This document shows positions 10,282 through 18,708 of a stretch of DNA of 64,000 nt, piece by piece. The DNA comes from JAAYED01 sp040772225 (GTDB lineage Bacteria > Chloroflexota > Anaerolineae > UBA1429). Every line of letters begins with the position of its first letter. The first letter of the stretch is position 1. Under the pieces are notes generated by a model. The model ran no database searches, was not told the origin of the DNA, and worked only from the letters and a program-made list of their open reading frames with translations. The position numbers and the translations under genes were made by a program. The DNA is taken from contig JAXGYO010000002.1 in NCBI GenBank assembly GCA_040772225.1, forward strand, positions 2,046,001 to 2,110,000, given 5' to 3'.

Positions 10282-10290
10282 TGGTACAAT
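10282..10290 (+). promoter_or_regulatory. Extended -10 promoter candidate for the metallophosphoesterase gene
   Basis: TGGTACAAT is an extended -10 (TGn-TACAAT) about 28 bp upstream of the ATG at 10318. No good -35 hexamer is visible, which is common with extended -10 promoters. It runs divergently from the tetR promoter. Confidence 0.5.
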
Positions 10291-10317
10291 GCTCGCGCAA
10301 GGGCGCGGGAGGTAGCC

Positions 10318-11181
10318 ATGTCGCGGATCATCATGCTCAGTGACACACACCACGGCGGGGGCCCTGAGGGCTACCGCATGCAGGCCTGCTACATCCACCG
10401 CCTGCCGGAACTCCTCGCGGCGCTGGGCGACTGGATCACCGAGACTGGCGGCGCCGATCTCGTCCTGCACGGGGGCGACACTGTGGAGCGCTCCGAACCG
10501 GACCTCATCGGGGCCGCCGTGGCGCAACTGGCCGTCCTGCCCGCTCCCGTGCGTCTGGCCCTGGGCAACCACGATATGACCACGCCGGATGCGCTTGCGG
10601 TCTGGCAGGCGCTCGGCCGCGAACTCCTTCCGGGCGGCCAGACTGCCTATGCGATGCCACTCTCGGACTGTACGGTGCACGTGTTGCCCACGCAATGGGG
10701 TGAGACGCCGTACTATTGGGACGGCGGAAAGCCGCGAGCGACGCTGGACTCGGCCGATCTGGCCGCGCTGGCGGCACGTCTCGCAGCGGAGTCGGGCCGC
10801 CCGCAGATCGTACTCTGCCACGCGGCGCCTGGTGGCGTGCCCACCGCGCAGACGGGCCGCGCCGAGGAGGGGGACCCGCCCCCGCCCGAGTACCGGGCGC
10901 AGCTTCTCGGCCTGGTGGAGCGCTACCCCGATCTGAGGCTGTTTCTCTCGGGGCACAGCCACGTCAACGCCCTGGGCCGGCTGGGCAGCGCGCACTGGGT
11001 GACGGCCAGCAGCTTTTCCGAGAGTCCCTTTGAGGTCAAAGAGATCATCATCCAGGACACGGGTCTGAACGTGCGCACGGTTGCGCTCCACAGCCGGCTG
11101 GGCTGGCACGCCGACTACTGGTGGGATGCCGCCTACGTGCAGGGTCGCCCGTGCGACCGGGCGATGGAGGTGCGCTGGTGA
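10318..11181 (+). CDS. Calcineurin-like metallophosphoesterase
   Basis: A 287-aa protein; the ATG at 10318 follows GGGAGGT at proper spacing and is preceded by an extended -10 element. The five metallophosphoesterase blocks are visible in order: LSDTHHGG (DxH), HGGDTVE (GD), LALGNHD (GNHD), VLCHAAPGG (H) and FLSGHSHVN (GHxH). These residues bind a binuclear metal centre that hydrolyses phosphomonoesters or diesters. No signal peptide or membrane segment is seen, so it is probably cytoplasmic. Substrate unknown. It is divergent from the TetR operon and followed after about 130 bp by a VOC gene. Confidence 0.92.
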   Translation: MSRIIMLSDTHHGGGPEGYRMQACYIHRLPELLAALGDWITETGGADLVLHGGDTVERSEPDLIGAAVAQLAVLPAPVRLALGNHDMTTPDALAVWQALGRELLPGGQTAYAMPLSDCTVHVLPTQWGETPYYWDGGKPRATLDSADLAALAARLAAESGRPQIVLCHAAPGGVPTAQTGRAEEGDPPPPEYRAQLLGLVERYPDLRLFLSGHSHVNALGRLGSAHWVTASSFSESPFEVKEIIIQDTGLNVRTVALHSRLGWHADYWWDAAYVQGRPCDRAMEVRW

Positions 11182-11308
11182 GCGAACGGCAGATAACTGC
11201 GGACCTCGTTCAGCACCCGGCTCCGGGCGACAATGCCCCTACGCTCGCCACGGGACAAAGCAGTAGCGCTTTGCGTCTGTGAGTCATTGAGCAGTAGTTG
11301 AGGTGGAT

Positions 11309-11746
11309 ATGCAGACGATCGCGGCGATGATCGACTATGAGGATAGCCCCGCAGCCATGGACTGGCTCTGCCGCGCCTTTGGCTTTGAGGAGCGGGCGCG
11401 CCTGCTCGAGCCCGATGGGCGGCTGAGTTATGGCGAGCTGACGTATAGTGGCGAACGCATCCTGCTGGCATCGCCCTCGCCGGAGTATCGCAGCCCGCGC
11501 TCGCGGCGCGCGCAGGACGAGCGCGAGCAGCGGCTTGCGGAGCTGCCCTGGGTCATAGACGGGATTCTGGTCTATGTCGAGGACGCCGACGCGCACCATG
11601 CGCAGGCCCTCGCGGCGGGCGCCACCATCCTGTCGGCGCCGTCCGATGAGGGGGTCGGCCGGCCGTATCGCACCGAGGATCTGGAAGGGCATCGCTGGAT
11701 GTTTCTAGAGTCGTCAGCCGACGTGGCATTCGAGCCTGGCGAGTGA
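11309..11746 (+). CDS. VOC (glyoxalase/bleomycin-resistance) superfamily protein
   Basis: A 145-aa protein starting at ATG 11309 (a GTG at 11303 is two codons earlier). It has the single-domain VOC pattern: TIAAMIDYEDSPAAMDWLCRAFGFEERARL at the start (first beta-alpha unit, quoted here as IDYEDSPAAMDWLCRAFGFE), a middle VYVEDADAHHAQALAAGATI and the C-terminal YRTEDLEGHRWMFLES, where E and H of the EGHRW segment match metal-ligand positions. Such proteins include glyoxalases, dioxygenases and antibiotic-binding proteins; the exact role is unknown. Its stop overlaps the next gene by 4 bp, indicating co-translation with the APH-like kinase. Confidence 0.85.
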   Translation: MQTIAAMIDYEDSPAAMDWLCRAFGFEERARLLEPDGRLSYGELTYSGERILLASPSPEYRSPRSRRAQDEREQRLAELPWVIDGILVYVEDADAHHAQALAAGATILSAPSDEGVGRPYRTEDLEGHRWMFLESSADVAFEPGE

Positions 11747-12777
11747 GTAGCTCCGGCCTGACGCTGGACCGCGGGCTCGACCTGGAGACCGTTGCCCGTG
11801 TGGGCCGGCTCTGGCGCCTGCGCCTGCAGTCCGTGCACCCCGAGCTCTCGCCGGCCGGGAGCCCCGAGCGCTGCCTGGCGCGCGCCGTCGCCGAGACGGA
11901 CGATGGCCGGTACGTGCTCATCGAGCGGCTGTCGCCCGCCATGGCGCCCCGCAAGATGGCCATCGCAGCGTTGCTGCAGTCGCTCGCGGGCGCAGGCATG
12001 CAAGGCATCAACCCGTATCTGGCCACCGGTGACGGCCATCATGTCGTGCCTCTCGGAGGCGACTACTGGCAGATCAGTCCCTATCTATACGGCGCGCCGC
12101 TGCCCCGGCCCGGCTGGGTCTGGGAGGCCTGGCGCGGGGCGGCGCTGGGCCGCTTCCTGTGCGACCTTCGTGCAGCCTCGCAGCGCGTGCGTTTGCCGGA
12201 GGAAGTGCCCTTCTCGCCGCGCGCCTTTTGCTCAGATTTGTTGGCACGGCTGGAGACGCACCGGCCCGCGCTGGCGGAGGCGCTGCGCCCCACCGTCAGG
12301 CGGCTGCTCGACGAATGGCTTCCTACGGAAGGGGGGCTGGTCACCGGATTCTGTCACGGCGATCTCCACCCCCTGAACGTCATCTGGGCGCCCGAGAGGC
12401 AGACAAAGGGCGCCATCGGCAGCGTACCCGCTGCAAACGGTGTACTCACCGCAAACGGTGTACTCACCGTCATCGACTGGGAGTTTTGCGGAATCAAGCC
12501 GGTTGCCTATGACGCTGCTCTCCTTATCGGGTGCGTCGGTATTGAGGTGCCCGAGGCCCTGACCGGACCACTGGTGCGCGCGCTCCTGCAGGAGTTGCGC
12601 GCGGGCGGACACCCCGCGGTCGCCGAGCCGGCTCTCTGGGCGCTGGTGGTGGCGGCGCGCCTTGGCTGGCTCTCCGACTGGCTGCGCCGCGGCGATGAGG
12701 AGATGGTGGCGCTGGAGCAGGACTATATCCAACTGCTGATCGAACATCGGGCGGTGCTGGAGCGCGCCTGGGGATGA
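11743..12777 (+). CDS. Aminoglycoside-phosphotransferase/choline-kinase-like protein
   Basis: A 344-aa protein from GTG, overlapping the VOC stop by 4 bp. The catalytic loop HGDLHPLNVIW (about residues 205-215) and the metal-binding VIDWEFCGIKP are the Brenner and DFG-like motifs of the APH superfamily. The region between them contains a perfect in-frame 18-bp tandem duplication encoding ANGVLT twice. APH-fold enzymes phosphorylate aminoglycosides, choline, homoserine or other small alcohols; nothing here points to a specific substrate. Pairing with a VOC protein may suggest a small-molecule modification unit, but this is speculation. Confidence 0.85.
   Translation: MSSSGLTLDRGLDLETVARVGRLWRLRLQSVHPELSPAGSPERCLARAVAETDDGRYVLIERLSPAMAPRKMAIAALLQSLAGAGMQGINPYLATGDGHHVVPLGGDYWQISPYLYGAPLPRPGWVWEAWRGAALGRFLCDLRAASQRVRLPEEVPFSPRAFCSDLLARLETHRPALAEALRPTVRRLLDEWLPTEGGLVTGFCHGDLHPLNVIWAPERQTKGAIGSVPAANGVLTANGVLTVIDWEFCGIKPVAYDAALLIGCVGIEVPEALTGPLVRALLQELRAGGHPAVAEPALWALVVAARLGWLSDWLRRGDEEMVALEQDYIQLLIEHRAVLERAWG
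12433..12468 (+). repeat. 18-bp perfect tandem duplication inside the APH-like gene
   Basis: GCAAACGGTGTACTCACC occurs twice head to tail (12433-12450, 12451-12468). It lengthens the loop between the HGDLHPLN catalytic motif and the DWE metal motif by six residues without breaking the frame. Confidence 0.95.
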
Positions 12778-12802
12778 TCCCGACCGGCAGCGCCCGTTTC
12801 GG

Positions 12803-13876
12803 TCAGTCAGCGACGGCAGCTGCCACAGCGTTCGAATAGCGCGCCATGAGGGTGCGGCATTCGGGCCGGTTGGTCAGGAGCACACAGGAGAGCTCCGTCT
12901 CCGGATCGGCCCAGAACATGGTGCCCGTAGCGCCCGTGTGACCGAACGTCGCGGGCGAAACCAGGTCTCCGCAGGCGGGCGCGCCCAGACGCCAGCCCAA
13001 ACCCCAGCAGTCAGTGATCCGTTGCTCAGGTGCGATGTGTGGCATGGTCGCGATCTGGTCCCGCAGCATGGCGCGCTGTGCGCCAGGAGACAGCGGTCCC
13101 GGCAGAATGCCCAGCATGTGCCGCAGCAAGCGGCTCAGGTCGCCGGCCGTGGCGTGCAGCCCGCCCCAGGGCGCTCCCAAATCGCGCCAGTAAACCGAGT
13201 TCCAGCCATAGTCGCTGTCCACAGCGCTCTGCCTCTCGGTCGGGGAATCGTTGGCCCGCACGCTGGCCTTGAAACCGCCGGCGGGCATCCCCAGGGTGGT
13301 GCGATCCATCCCCAGCGGCGTGAACAGCGCCTGCCGAAGATAGTCCCGCAGCGGCTGATGGGTGATTCGCTCTATGACGGCGCCCAGCATGAGCAGCCCC
13401 TTGCTCTGGTAGCTCACCCGGGTGCCGGGCGTGAAAAGAGGCGCGAGGTCGCATACCGCCCCAACAAAGCGTTCCAGCCCGGCGTGCTCTCGGCGCAGCG
13501 CCACGTTCTGTGGCAGCTGGTCGGGCAGGCCGGAGGTGTGGGTCATCAGATGGCGGAGCGTGATCCCTGCCTTGCCGTGCGTGCCAAAGGCGGGGATGTG
13601 GCTGGCGACGGGTTCGTCCAGCGACAGGAGGCCCCGCTGCACCAGCAGCATCGCGCCAACGCACACCACCGGCTTGGTGATGGAGGCAACCAGGAACGGT
13701 GCTGTTACCTCCAGAGGGGCCTCGCCGACAACCCATCCTGGCGTGCCAAAGGCCTGCTCCGCCAACAGGTCACTGCCGTGCCACACGGCGGTGGCGATGG
13801 CGGGCACGTCGCCCTCATCCACGGCCTGCCGCAATAAGCGCAGAGCGCCTTCCAGCGCCATTGTGTTCACCGTCAT
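12803..13876 (-). CDS. Serine-beta-lactamase-family hydrolase (class C/esterase-like)
   Basis: A 357-aa protein starting at ATG 13876, preceded by GAGGTG at good distance. The nucleophile motif SITK (S65, K68) and the second motif YQS at residues 156-158 (YxS/N) are present; HTGATG near the C-terminus takes the place of the KTG box. This combination is typical of the beta-lactamase/transpeptidase-like family that contains esterases and D-aminopeptidases rather than true resistance enzymes. No signal peptide is evident, pointing to a cytoplasmic esterase or peptidase. It is convergent with the APH-like gene, 25 bp away. Confidence 0.88.
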   Translation of the reverse strand: MTVNTMALEGALRLLRQAVDEGDVPAIATAVWHGSDLLAEQAFGTPGWVVGEAPLEVTAPFLVASITKPVVCVGAMLLVQRGLLSLDEPVASHIPAFGTHGKAGITLRHLMTHTSGLPDQLPQNVALRREHAGLERFVGAVCDLAPLFTPGTRVSYQSKGLLMLGAVIERITHQPLRDYLRQALFTPLGMDRTTLGMPAGGFKASVRANDSPTERQSAVDSDYGWNSVYWRDLGAPWGGLHATAGDLSRLLRHMLGILPGPLSPGAQRAMLRDQIATMPHIAPEQRITDCWGLGWRLGAPACGDLVSPATFGHTGATGTMFWADPETELSCVLLTNRPECRTLMARYSNAVAAAVAD

Positions 13877-13953
13877 CGTCACACCTCGCTCTCTGCTGCT
13901 TGACGCGACCCACGTGGCAAAGCGTAGCACTTCCCGGCCCAGGCCTCAAGGGG

Positions 13954-13982
13954 TTGCGCGCGGCCGGTCCCGCCGCTATGAT
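13954..13982 (+). promoter_or_regulatory. Promoter for the CehA-like gene
   Basis: -35 TTGCGC at 13954, 17-bp spacer, -10 TATGAT at 13977. It lies about 50 bp upstream of the ATG at 14033 in the divergent gap with the beta-lactamase-family gene. Confidence 0.6.
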
Positions 13983-14032
13983 CAAGGCGGAGCCATCAGC
14001 ATCGTTGCGCAGCGCTGCGCGGGGAGGTCACC

Positions 14033-16603
14033 ATGGAGAGACGCGATGGTCCTGCCAGTCGTCTGTTCCGGACGCTGCCCTTTACGGGGGGCACGCCCTG
14101 GGAGGAACTCGGAGCGGTGCGTGAGCTGTCGGAGGAGATGCGCGCGGCGCTCGCCGGCGCCCGGCCGGGGGTCAGCGTGGGCTGGGGCATCCCCTTTGAG
14201 GTGCACGACCCGGTGGTGGTCGCCCGTGAGCCGGTTACGATCGATCTCCCCGATTGCCGCACGCGCTGGCTAGTGTTCATGCATACCTCGGATCTGCGCC
14301 CGTCCGAGCTGGCGGGCGGCGCGGAGGGCGCCGCGGGGCTGCTCTCTCCCATGCGCGGCGAGGGCCGGCTCGGGGAGGTGGCCGCGCGCTATGTCATCGT
14401 CTACGAGGATGGCAGCGAACAGGTGATCCCTATCCGGCGGCGCTACGAGATCGGCACCTATACGCGCCGCTGGGGTGAGAACTGCTTTGCGTGTGTGGCG
14501 CACCACAAGCCTTATCCGTTGCGGCCAGAACAGGATGCGGCGCCGCCCTCCTGGGGGCGGCGGCAGTATCGCCTCAGCCCGGGCGATGGTGACGCCTGGA
14601 CCAACTGGCTTTATGCCTGGGAGAACCCGCGGCCGGATGTGGTCGTGGATCGGGTCCGCGTCGAGCCCGTCTCGGGAGCGCTGCTGCTGCTGGCGGTCTC
14701 GGCCGGCGATGTGGTCGACCACCCGTTGCGCTGGGAGCGGCGGCGCAAGGCGGTGGCGACGTTGCCGGCAGGCATCACCTTTGAGCCCGAGGTGGACGAG
14801 CATGGCCTATTGCGCCAGATTCAGCTGGACCTGGGGCAGGTGATCTCCGCCCGGCCGCGGCCGGTGTATCCGAACGACACCTGGGAGGAGAGCTACAACA
14901 GCCAGTTGCCGGCGATCTCTGAGAGCGAGGTCCTGATCGAGTACACGGCCCATGCTGAGGCGAGCTTTCACCTCTGGAACGGCCAGCAGCTCTCAGCGGC
15001 GGCGCTGCGGGGCGTGGGCGCCTCCGGCGCGCTGCGCCCGGTAACGCCCGCCCGGCAGCGGGTGACGCTGCGCGTGGTCGAGGCCGGCGGCACGACGCCG
15101 GTGCCCGTGCGCCTCCACGTCCATGGCGCCTCGGGCGAGTACCTGGCGCCGGTGGACCGGCACCGCATCCCCAACCCTGAGTGGTTCGAAGACTATTCCG
15201 TCGACTTTTTGAACCAGGGCGAGCACTGGGCGACCTACATCCCTGGCGAGACCGTGCTAGACATGCCCCTGGGGCGGGTATTCATCGAGGTGTCTCGCGG
15301 ATTTGAGATCCGGCCGCAGCGTCGCGTCGTAGAGGTCGGCACCGATTGCACGCAGATCAATCTGGAGTTGGAGCGCGTGCTTCCCTGGCGGCAGCGCGGC
15401 TGGGTCAGCGCGGACACGCATGTGCATTTTCTGTCGCCCATGTCGGCCCTGCTGGAGGGATCGGCGGAGGGCGTCAATGTCGTCAACCTGCTTGCGAGCC
15501 AGTGGGGCGAGCTGATGACCAACGTGGGCGATTTCGACGGGCGCAACACCTGGGGCAGCCGCGAGACCGGCGGCGACGGCGAGCACCTGGTGCGGGTGGG
15601 GACCGAGAACCGCCAGCACGTGCTGGGGCATATCTCGCTGCTGGGCTATAGCGGGCGTATCATTGCCCCCATGACCACCGGCGGCCCCAACGAATCGGCA
15701 CTGGGCGACCCGATCGACGTGCTACTGACCGAGTGGGCTCGCCAGTGCCACCGGCAGGGCGGCCTGGTGATCCTGCCACATTTTCCGGACCCGCGCGCCG
15801 AGCACGCCGCGTCGATCATCGAGGGGGACATCGACGGGATCGAGATGACCTCCTGGGGCGACCTGTACAGTGGCATCAATCCCTACTCGCTCTCTGACTG
15901 GTACCGTTACCTGAACAACGGGTACCTGGTGCCGGCGGTGGGAGGCACCGACAAGATGACCGCGCTGACCGCGGTGGGGACCGTGCGCACCTACGCCCAC
16001 CTGCCCGAAGGCACACCCTTTACCTATGAAGCCTGGATGGACGCCGTGCGCCGCGCCGAGTCGTTCGTGACCTATGGGCCCCTCGTGGAGTGCACCGTCG
16101 ACGGCCAGCCTATGGGCGGGCGTATTGCCATGGGTGCGCAGGGCGGCACCGTGGACGTGGTTTGGGAGGCGGCCAGCGTCACCGTGCCCATGTCGCGCGC
16201 CGAGCTGATCGTCAATGGGGAGATCCGCGAGAGCATCGCCCTCGACCCCTGGCAGGCGGCGGGGCAATGGCGCGTGAATCTGGATCGCAGCTCCTGGGTG
16301 GCACTGCTTATCCGCGGACACTATGCGGACAAGCCCGAGATCATCGCGGCGCACACCACGCCGGTGATGGTCGAGATGGCCGGCTCGCCGTTCTATGCGG
16401 CGGCGGATGCGGTCACCATCCTGGAGCAGATCGAGGGGGCGCTGGCGTATTTGGACACCGTGGGCACCCGCGCCGAGGACGTGGCCTACAAGCGCATGCG
16501 CCTGGTGCTGGAATCGGCGCACCGCCGCCTGCACAACCGGATGCACGAGGCGGGGCAGTATCATCAGCACACGGCGACGGAGGACCACCGGGAGCACCAC
16601 TAG
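14033..16603 (+). CDS. CehA/McbA-type metal-dependent hydrolase (PHP-like)
   Basis: An 856-aa protein; ATG follows GGGGAGGTCACC. The N-terminal half (about 450 residues) is beta-rich with no clear enzymatic motif. The catalytic half begins at about residue 455 with RGWVSADTHVHFLSP, the metal-binding HxH of PHP-like amidohydrolases, continues with GVNVVNLLASQWGELMTN, LPHFPDPRAEHAA, and VPAVGGTDKMTA, supplying further His/Asp ligands. Homologues annotated CehA/McbA include carbaryl hydrolase, but most members have unknown substrates. No signal peptide is seen at the N-terminus. It stands alone between the beta-lactamase-like gene and ybaK. Confidence 0.82.
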   Translation: MERRDGPASRLFRTLPFTGGTPWEELGAVRELSEEMRAALAGARPGVSVGWGIPFEVHDPVVVAREPVTIDLPDCRTRWLVFMHTSDLRPSELAGGAEGAAGLLSPMRGEGRLGEVAARYVIVYEDGSEQVIPIRRRYEIGTYTRRWGENCFACVAHHKPYPLRPEQDAAPPSWGRRQYRLSPGDGDAWTNWLYAWENPRPDVVVDRVRVEPVSGALLLLAVSAGDVVDHPLRWERRRKAVATLPAGITFEPEVDEHGLLRQIQLDLGQVISARPRPVYPNDTWEESYNSQLPAISESEVLIEYTAHAEASFHLWNGQQLSAAALRGVGASGALRPVTPARQRVTLRVVEAGGTTPVPVRLHVHGASGEYLAPVDRHRIPNPEWFEDYSVDFLNQGEHWATYIPGETVLDMPLGRVFIEVSRGFEIRPQRRVVEVGTDCTQINLELERVLPWRQRGWVSADTHVHFLSPMSALLEGSAEGVNVVNLLASQWGELMTNVGDFDGRNTWGSRETGGDGEHLVRVGTENRQHVLGHISLLGYSGRIIAPMTTGGPNESALGDPIDVLLTEWARQCHRQGGLVILPHFPDPRAEHAASIIEGDIDGIEMTSWGDLYSGINPYSLSDWYRYLNNGYLVPAVGGTDKMTALTAVGTVRTYAHLPEGTPFTYEAWMDAVRRAESFVTYGPLVECTVDGQPMGGRIAMGAQGGTVDVVWEAASVTVPMSRAELIVNGEIRESIALDPWQAAGQWRVNLDRSSWVALLIRGHYADKPEIIAAHTTPVMVEMAGSPFYAAADAVTILEQIEGALAYLDTVGTRAEDVAYKRMRLVLESAHRRLHNRMHEAGQYHQHTATEDHREHH

Positions 16604-16654
16604 AGCGCTCGCAGACTATCGGAGCCTACCTACACGTCACCGGAGTATCAACGA

Positions 16655-17167
16655 ATGCCCCCTAAACAGCCCGTCACCAACGCCATGCGGATGCTCGATA
16701 GCCGGGGGATCGGCTACGAGGCGTTGTACTTTGATGCGGAGATCCACTCCGCGATCGGCGTCGCCGACGCGCTGGGCCTGCCGCCCGAGCGCGTGTTCAA
16801 GACGCTGGTGGTGATGCCCGATACGACGCAACGCGGGCGCCCGCTGCTGGCCATCGTGCCCGGCGATGCGGAGCTCGATCTCAAGGCGCTGGCGCAGGCC
16901 GCTGGAGAGAAAAAGGTGCGCATGGCCACCCAGCGCGAAGCCGAGTCCATGACCGGCCTGCTGGTGGGCGGCATCTCGGCGCTCGCGCTGCTGCAGAAAC
17001 GCTGGGCGACCTTCCTCGACGCCTCGGCGCGCGACGGCACCTGGCTGGTGGTGAGCGCCGGCCAGCGGGGGATCAACCTGCGGATGGCGGTGGACGACCT
17101 GCTGGCGGTGACGCAGGCAAAGGTGGCGAGCATCGCGCGCAGCCCCGTGGTGCCAGACCAGGGCTAG
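16655..17167 (+). CDS. ybaK: YbaK/EbsC-family Cys-tRNA(Pro) deacylase
   Basis: A 170-aa protein beginning at ATG 16655 with CGGAG upstream. The sequence follows the YbaK family throughout: TNAMRMLDSRGIGYEALYF at the start, DALGLPPERVFKTLVV with the conserved Lys, IVPGDAELDLKALAQAAGEKKV in the middle, and VGGISALAL. YbaK hydrolyses Cys-tRNA(Pro) that prolyl-tRNA synthetase forms in error. Length and motifs match the full family. Confidence 0.93.
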   Translation: MPPKQPVTNAMRMLDSRGIGYEALYFDAEIHSAIGVADALGLPPERVFKTLVVMPDTTQRGRPLLAIVPGDAELDLKALAQAAGEKKVRMATQREAESMTGLLVGGISALALLQKRWATFLDASARDGTWLVVSAGQRGINLRMAVDDLLAVTQAKVASIARSPVVPDQG

Positions 17168-17205
17168 ATAGACGCTGCGCGGGAGGCGCCCTTTGGACCG
17201 GGAGC

Positions 17206-17260
17206 GGCGCAGCGTACTGCGCCTGCCCGCATCCGAAGCGGCCCATAGGGCCGCGGTCCA
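17206..17260. repeat. Solitary hairpin-rich element related to the 33.8-kb array
   Basis: Two perfect 7-bp stems follow each other: GGCGCAG-CGTA-CTGCGCC (17206-17223) and GCGGCCC-ATA-GGGCCGC (17238-17254), separated by CCGCATCCGAA and followed by GGTCCA. The tandem array at 33.8-34.75 kb has the same order: a GC-rich hairpin, GCATCCG, a second hairpin, then GGTCCA. The stem sequences differ but the layout and the shared linkers match, so this looks like a diverged single copy of the same repeat family. Confidence 0.5.
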
Positions 17261-17290
17261 GAAGACCCGCGTCCTCGAAGCGAGCGCTAT

Positions 17291-17324
17291 GAAAAAGGGG
17301 CCATCCCCTCCGGGAATAGCCCCT
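17291..17324 (-). terminator. Rho-independent terminator candidate of the aldo/keto reductase gene
   Basis: On the minus strand AGGGGC pairs with GCCCCT across a 17-nt loop and is followed at once by TTTTTC. It is about 63 bp past the stop of the aldo/keto reductase gene. Confidence 0.65.
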
Positions 17325-17386
17325 CTCCTTCAGAACTCTCGTGCCAACGTGTCAACGCGCAACGCCTAACGCGTCACGCACCAACG

Positions 17387-18496
17387 CTACGCCCCCATCA
17401 GCGCCTCGTGCGCCTCGATCAGCTGCTCGATGATGGGAATATGCTGCGGGCACTTGGCCTCGCACTCGCCGCACTCGACGCAGGCATCGGCCCGCTTGCC
17501 CGAGACGCGGTTCCAGGACTGGTAGGCCTCACGCGCCGCATCCCACAGCCCGTACACCCGCGCCTCGTTGTACTTGCCAAAGATGTAGGGGATATTGACG
17601 TCCTGCGGGCAGGGCTGGCAGTAGCCACAGCCGGTGCAGTACAGGTCCGCCATGGCCTGCAGGCGCGCCAGCTGGTCATTGATGATCTGCATCTCGTCAT
17701 CGGACAGGCGCAGGTCCTGCGATGCCGTGGCAATGTTCTCCTCCACCTGCTGCATGGTGTTCATCCCCGAAAGCGCCACGGAGACGCCCGGATTGGAGAG
17801 CACGAAACGCAGGGCCAGCTCGGGGACGCGGTCCACGCCGGGGATCATCGCCTTGAGCACATCGCTCTCAACGCCCAGGCGGCCCCCCGCCACGGGGCCC
17901 ATCACCACGATGCCGATGCCCTTTTCGTGGGCCAGCTGGATGGCGTCCTCGTTTTTGCGGTCGAGGATGTTGTACTGCAGCGTGATGACCTCGAAATAGT
18001 CCGTGTTGATCAGCTTGACCAGGTTCTCGGGTGTGTCGTGGAAACTGGTGCAGATATGCTTGATGAGGCCCTGGTCCTTGGCCTTGATCATCAGCTTGCT
18101 GAGCCGGGGCTCCACGCTGCTCTCGTAGCGCTCCCAGTTGATACCATGGTGGTTGTAGATGTCGATATAGTCGACGTCCAGGTATGTCAGAGCCTGCTCG
18201 AGGTTCTGCCACCAGACCTTTTCGTCGTTGTACTCCGGGTTCTTGGTGGAGATGACGATCTTGTCGCGCCATCCCTTGAGGGCCTCGCCCACCAGGCGCT
18301 GATTGTCCTCGTTGGAGTATCCGTGCGCCGTATCGACATAGTTGACGCCTGCCTCAAAGGCAGCGTGCAGCATGGGGATCGCCTGTTCACGGTCTACGTG
18401 CGCATCGGCGCCCTCACCAACCATCGGCAGGCGCATGGCGCCATAGCCGAGCTGTGAGACGCGATAGCCCGTTTTGCCCAGTTCACGATAGATCAC
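17387..18496 (-). CDS. Aldo/keto reductase with C-terminal 4Fe-4S domain
   Basis: A 369-aa protein. GTG at 18496 is selected since GAGGAGG lies 7 bp upstream on the minus strand and since the sequence YRELGKTGYRVSQLGYGAMRLP is the usual start of this family. The AKR catalytic tetrad is visible: D and Y in YVDTAHGYSNED, K in VISTKN and H in YNHHGI. From about residue 285 there are two cysteine clusters, CTGCGYCQPC and CVECGECEAKC, typical of the ferredoxin-like domain in this AKR subfamily (COG1453). The electron donor may thus be an iron-sulfur centre, not only NADPH. Substrate unknown. Own promoter and terminator are visible, so it is monocistronic and divergent from the cfa-like gene. Confidence 0.92.
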   Translation of the reverse strand: MIYRELGKTGYRVSQLGYGAMRLPMVGEGADAHVDREQAIPMLHAAFEAGVNYVDTAHGYSNEDNQRLVGEALKGWRDKIVISTKNPEYNDEKVWWQNLEQALTYLDVDYIDIYNHHGINWERYESSVEPRLSKLMIKAKDQGLIKHICTSFHDTPENLVKLINTDYFEVITLQYNILDRKNEDAIQLAHEKGIGIVVMGPVAGGRLGVESDVLKAMIPGVDRVPELALRFVLSNPGVSVALSGMNTMQQVEENIATASQDLRLSDDEMQIINDQLARLQAMADLYCTGCGYCQPCPQDVNIPYIFGKYNEARVYGLWDAAREAYQSWNRVSGKRADACVECGECEAKCPQHIPIIEQLIEAHEALMGA

Positions 18497-18549
18497 GAGA
18501 GCCTCCTCAGATAAGCCGTCCCTGTGGACGCGATACACTACAGGGGTAT

Positions 18550-18578
18550 ATGATACCACGACAGAGGCGCGGTGCCAA
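18550..18578 (-). promoter_or_regulatory. Promoter of the aldo/keto reductase gene
   Basis: Minus strand: -35 TTGGCA (18578-18573), 17-bp spacer, -10 TATCAT (18555-18550); transcript would start about 47 nt before the GTG. Confidence 0.65.
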
Positions 18579-18708
18579 GCATGTTCTGTGAGAGGCTAAC
18601 GCATTCGCCAGGCATGCCCCATGGAACGGCGCAACGCCCATCAGTACTCCGGTGTTCTAGGTGACGACGATGTCGTGCGGCAGTTTTAGGCCTTCTGGGA
18701 GGTGTGCC

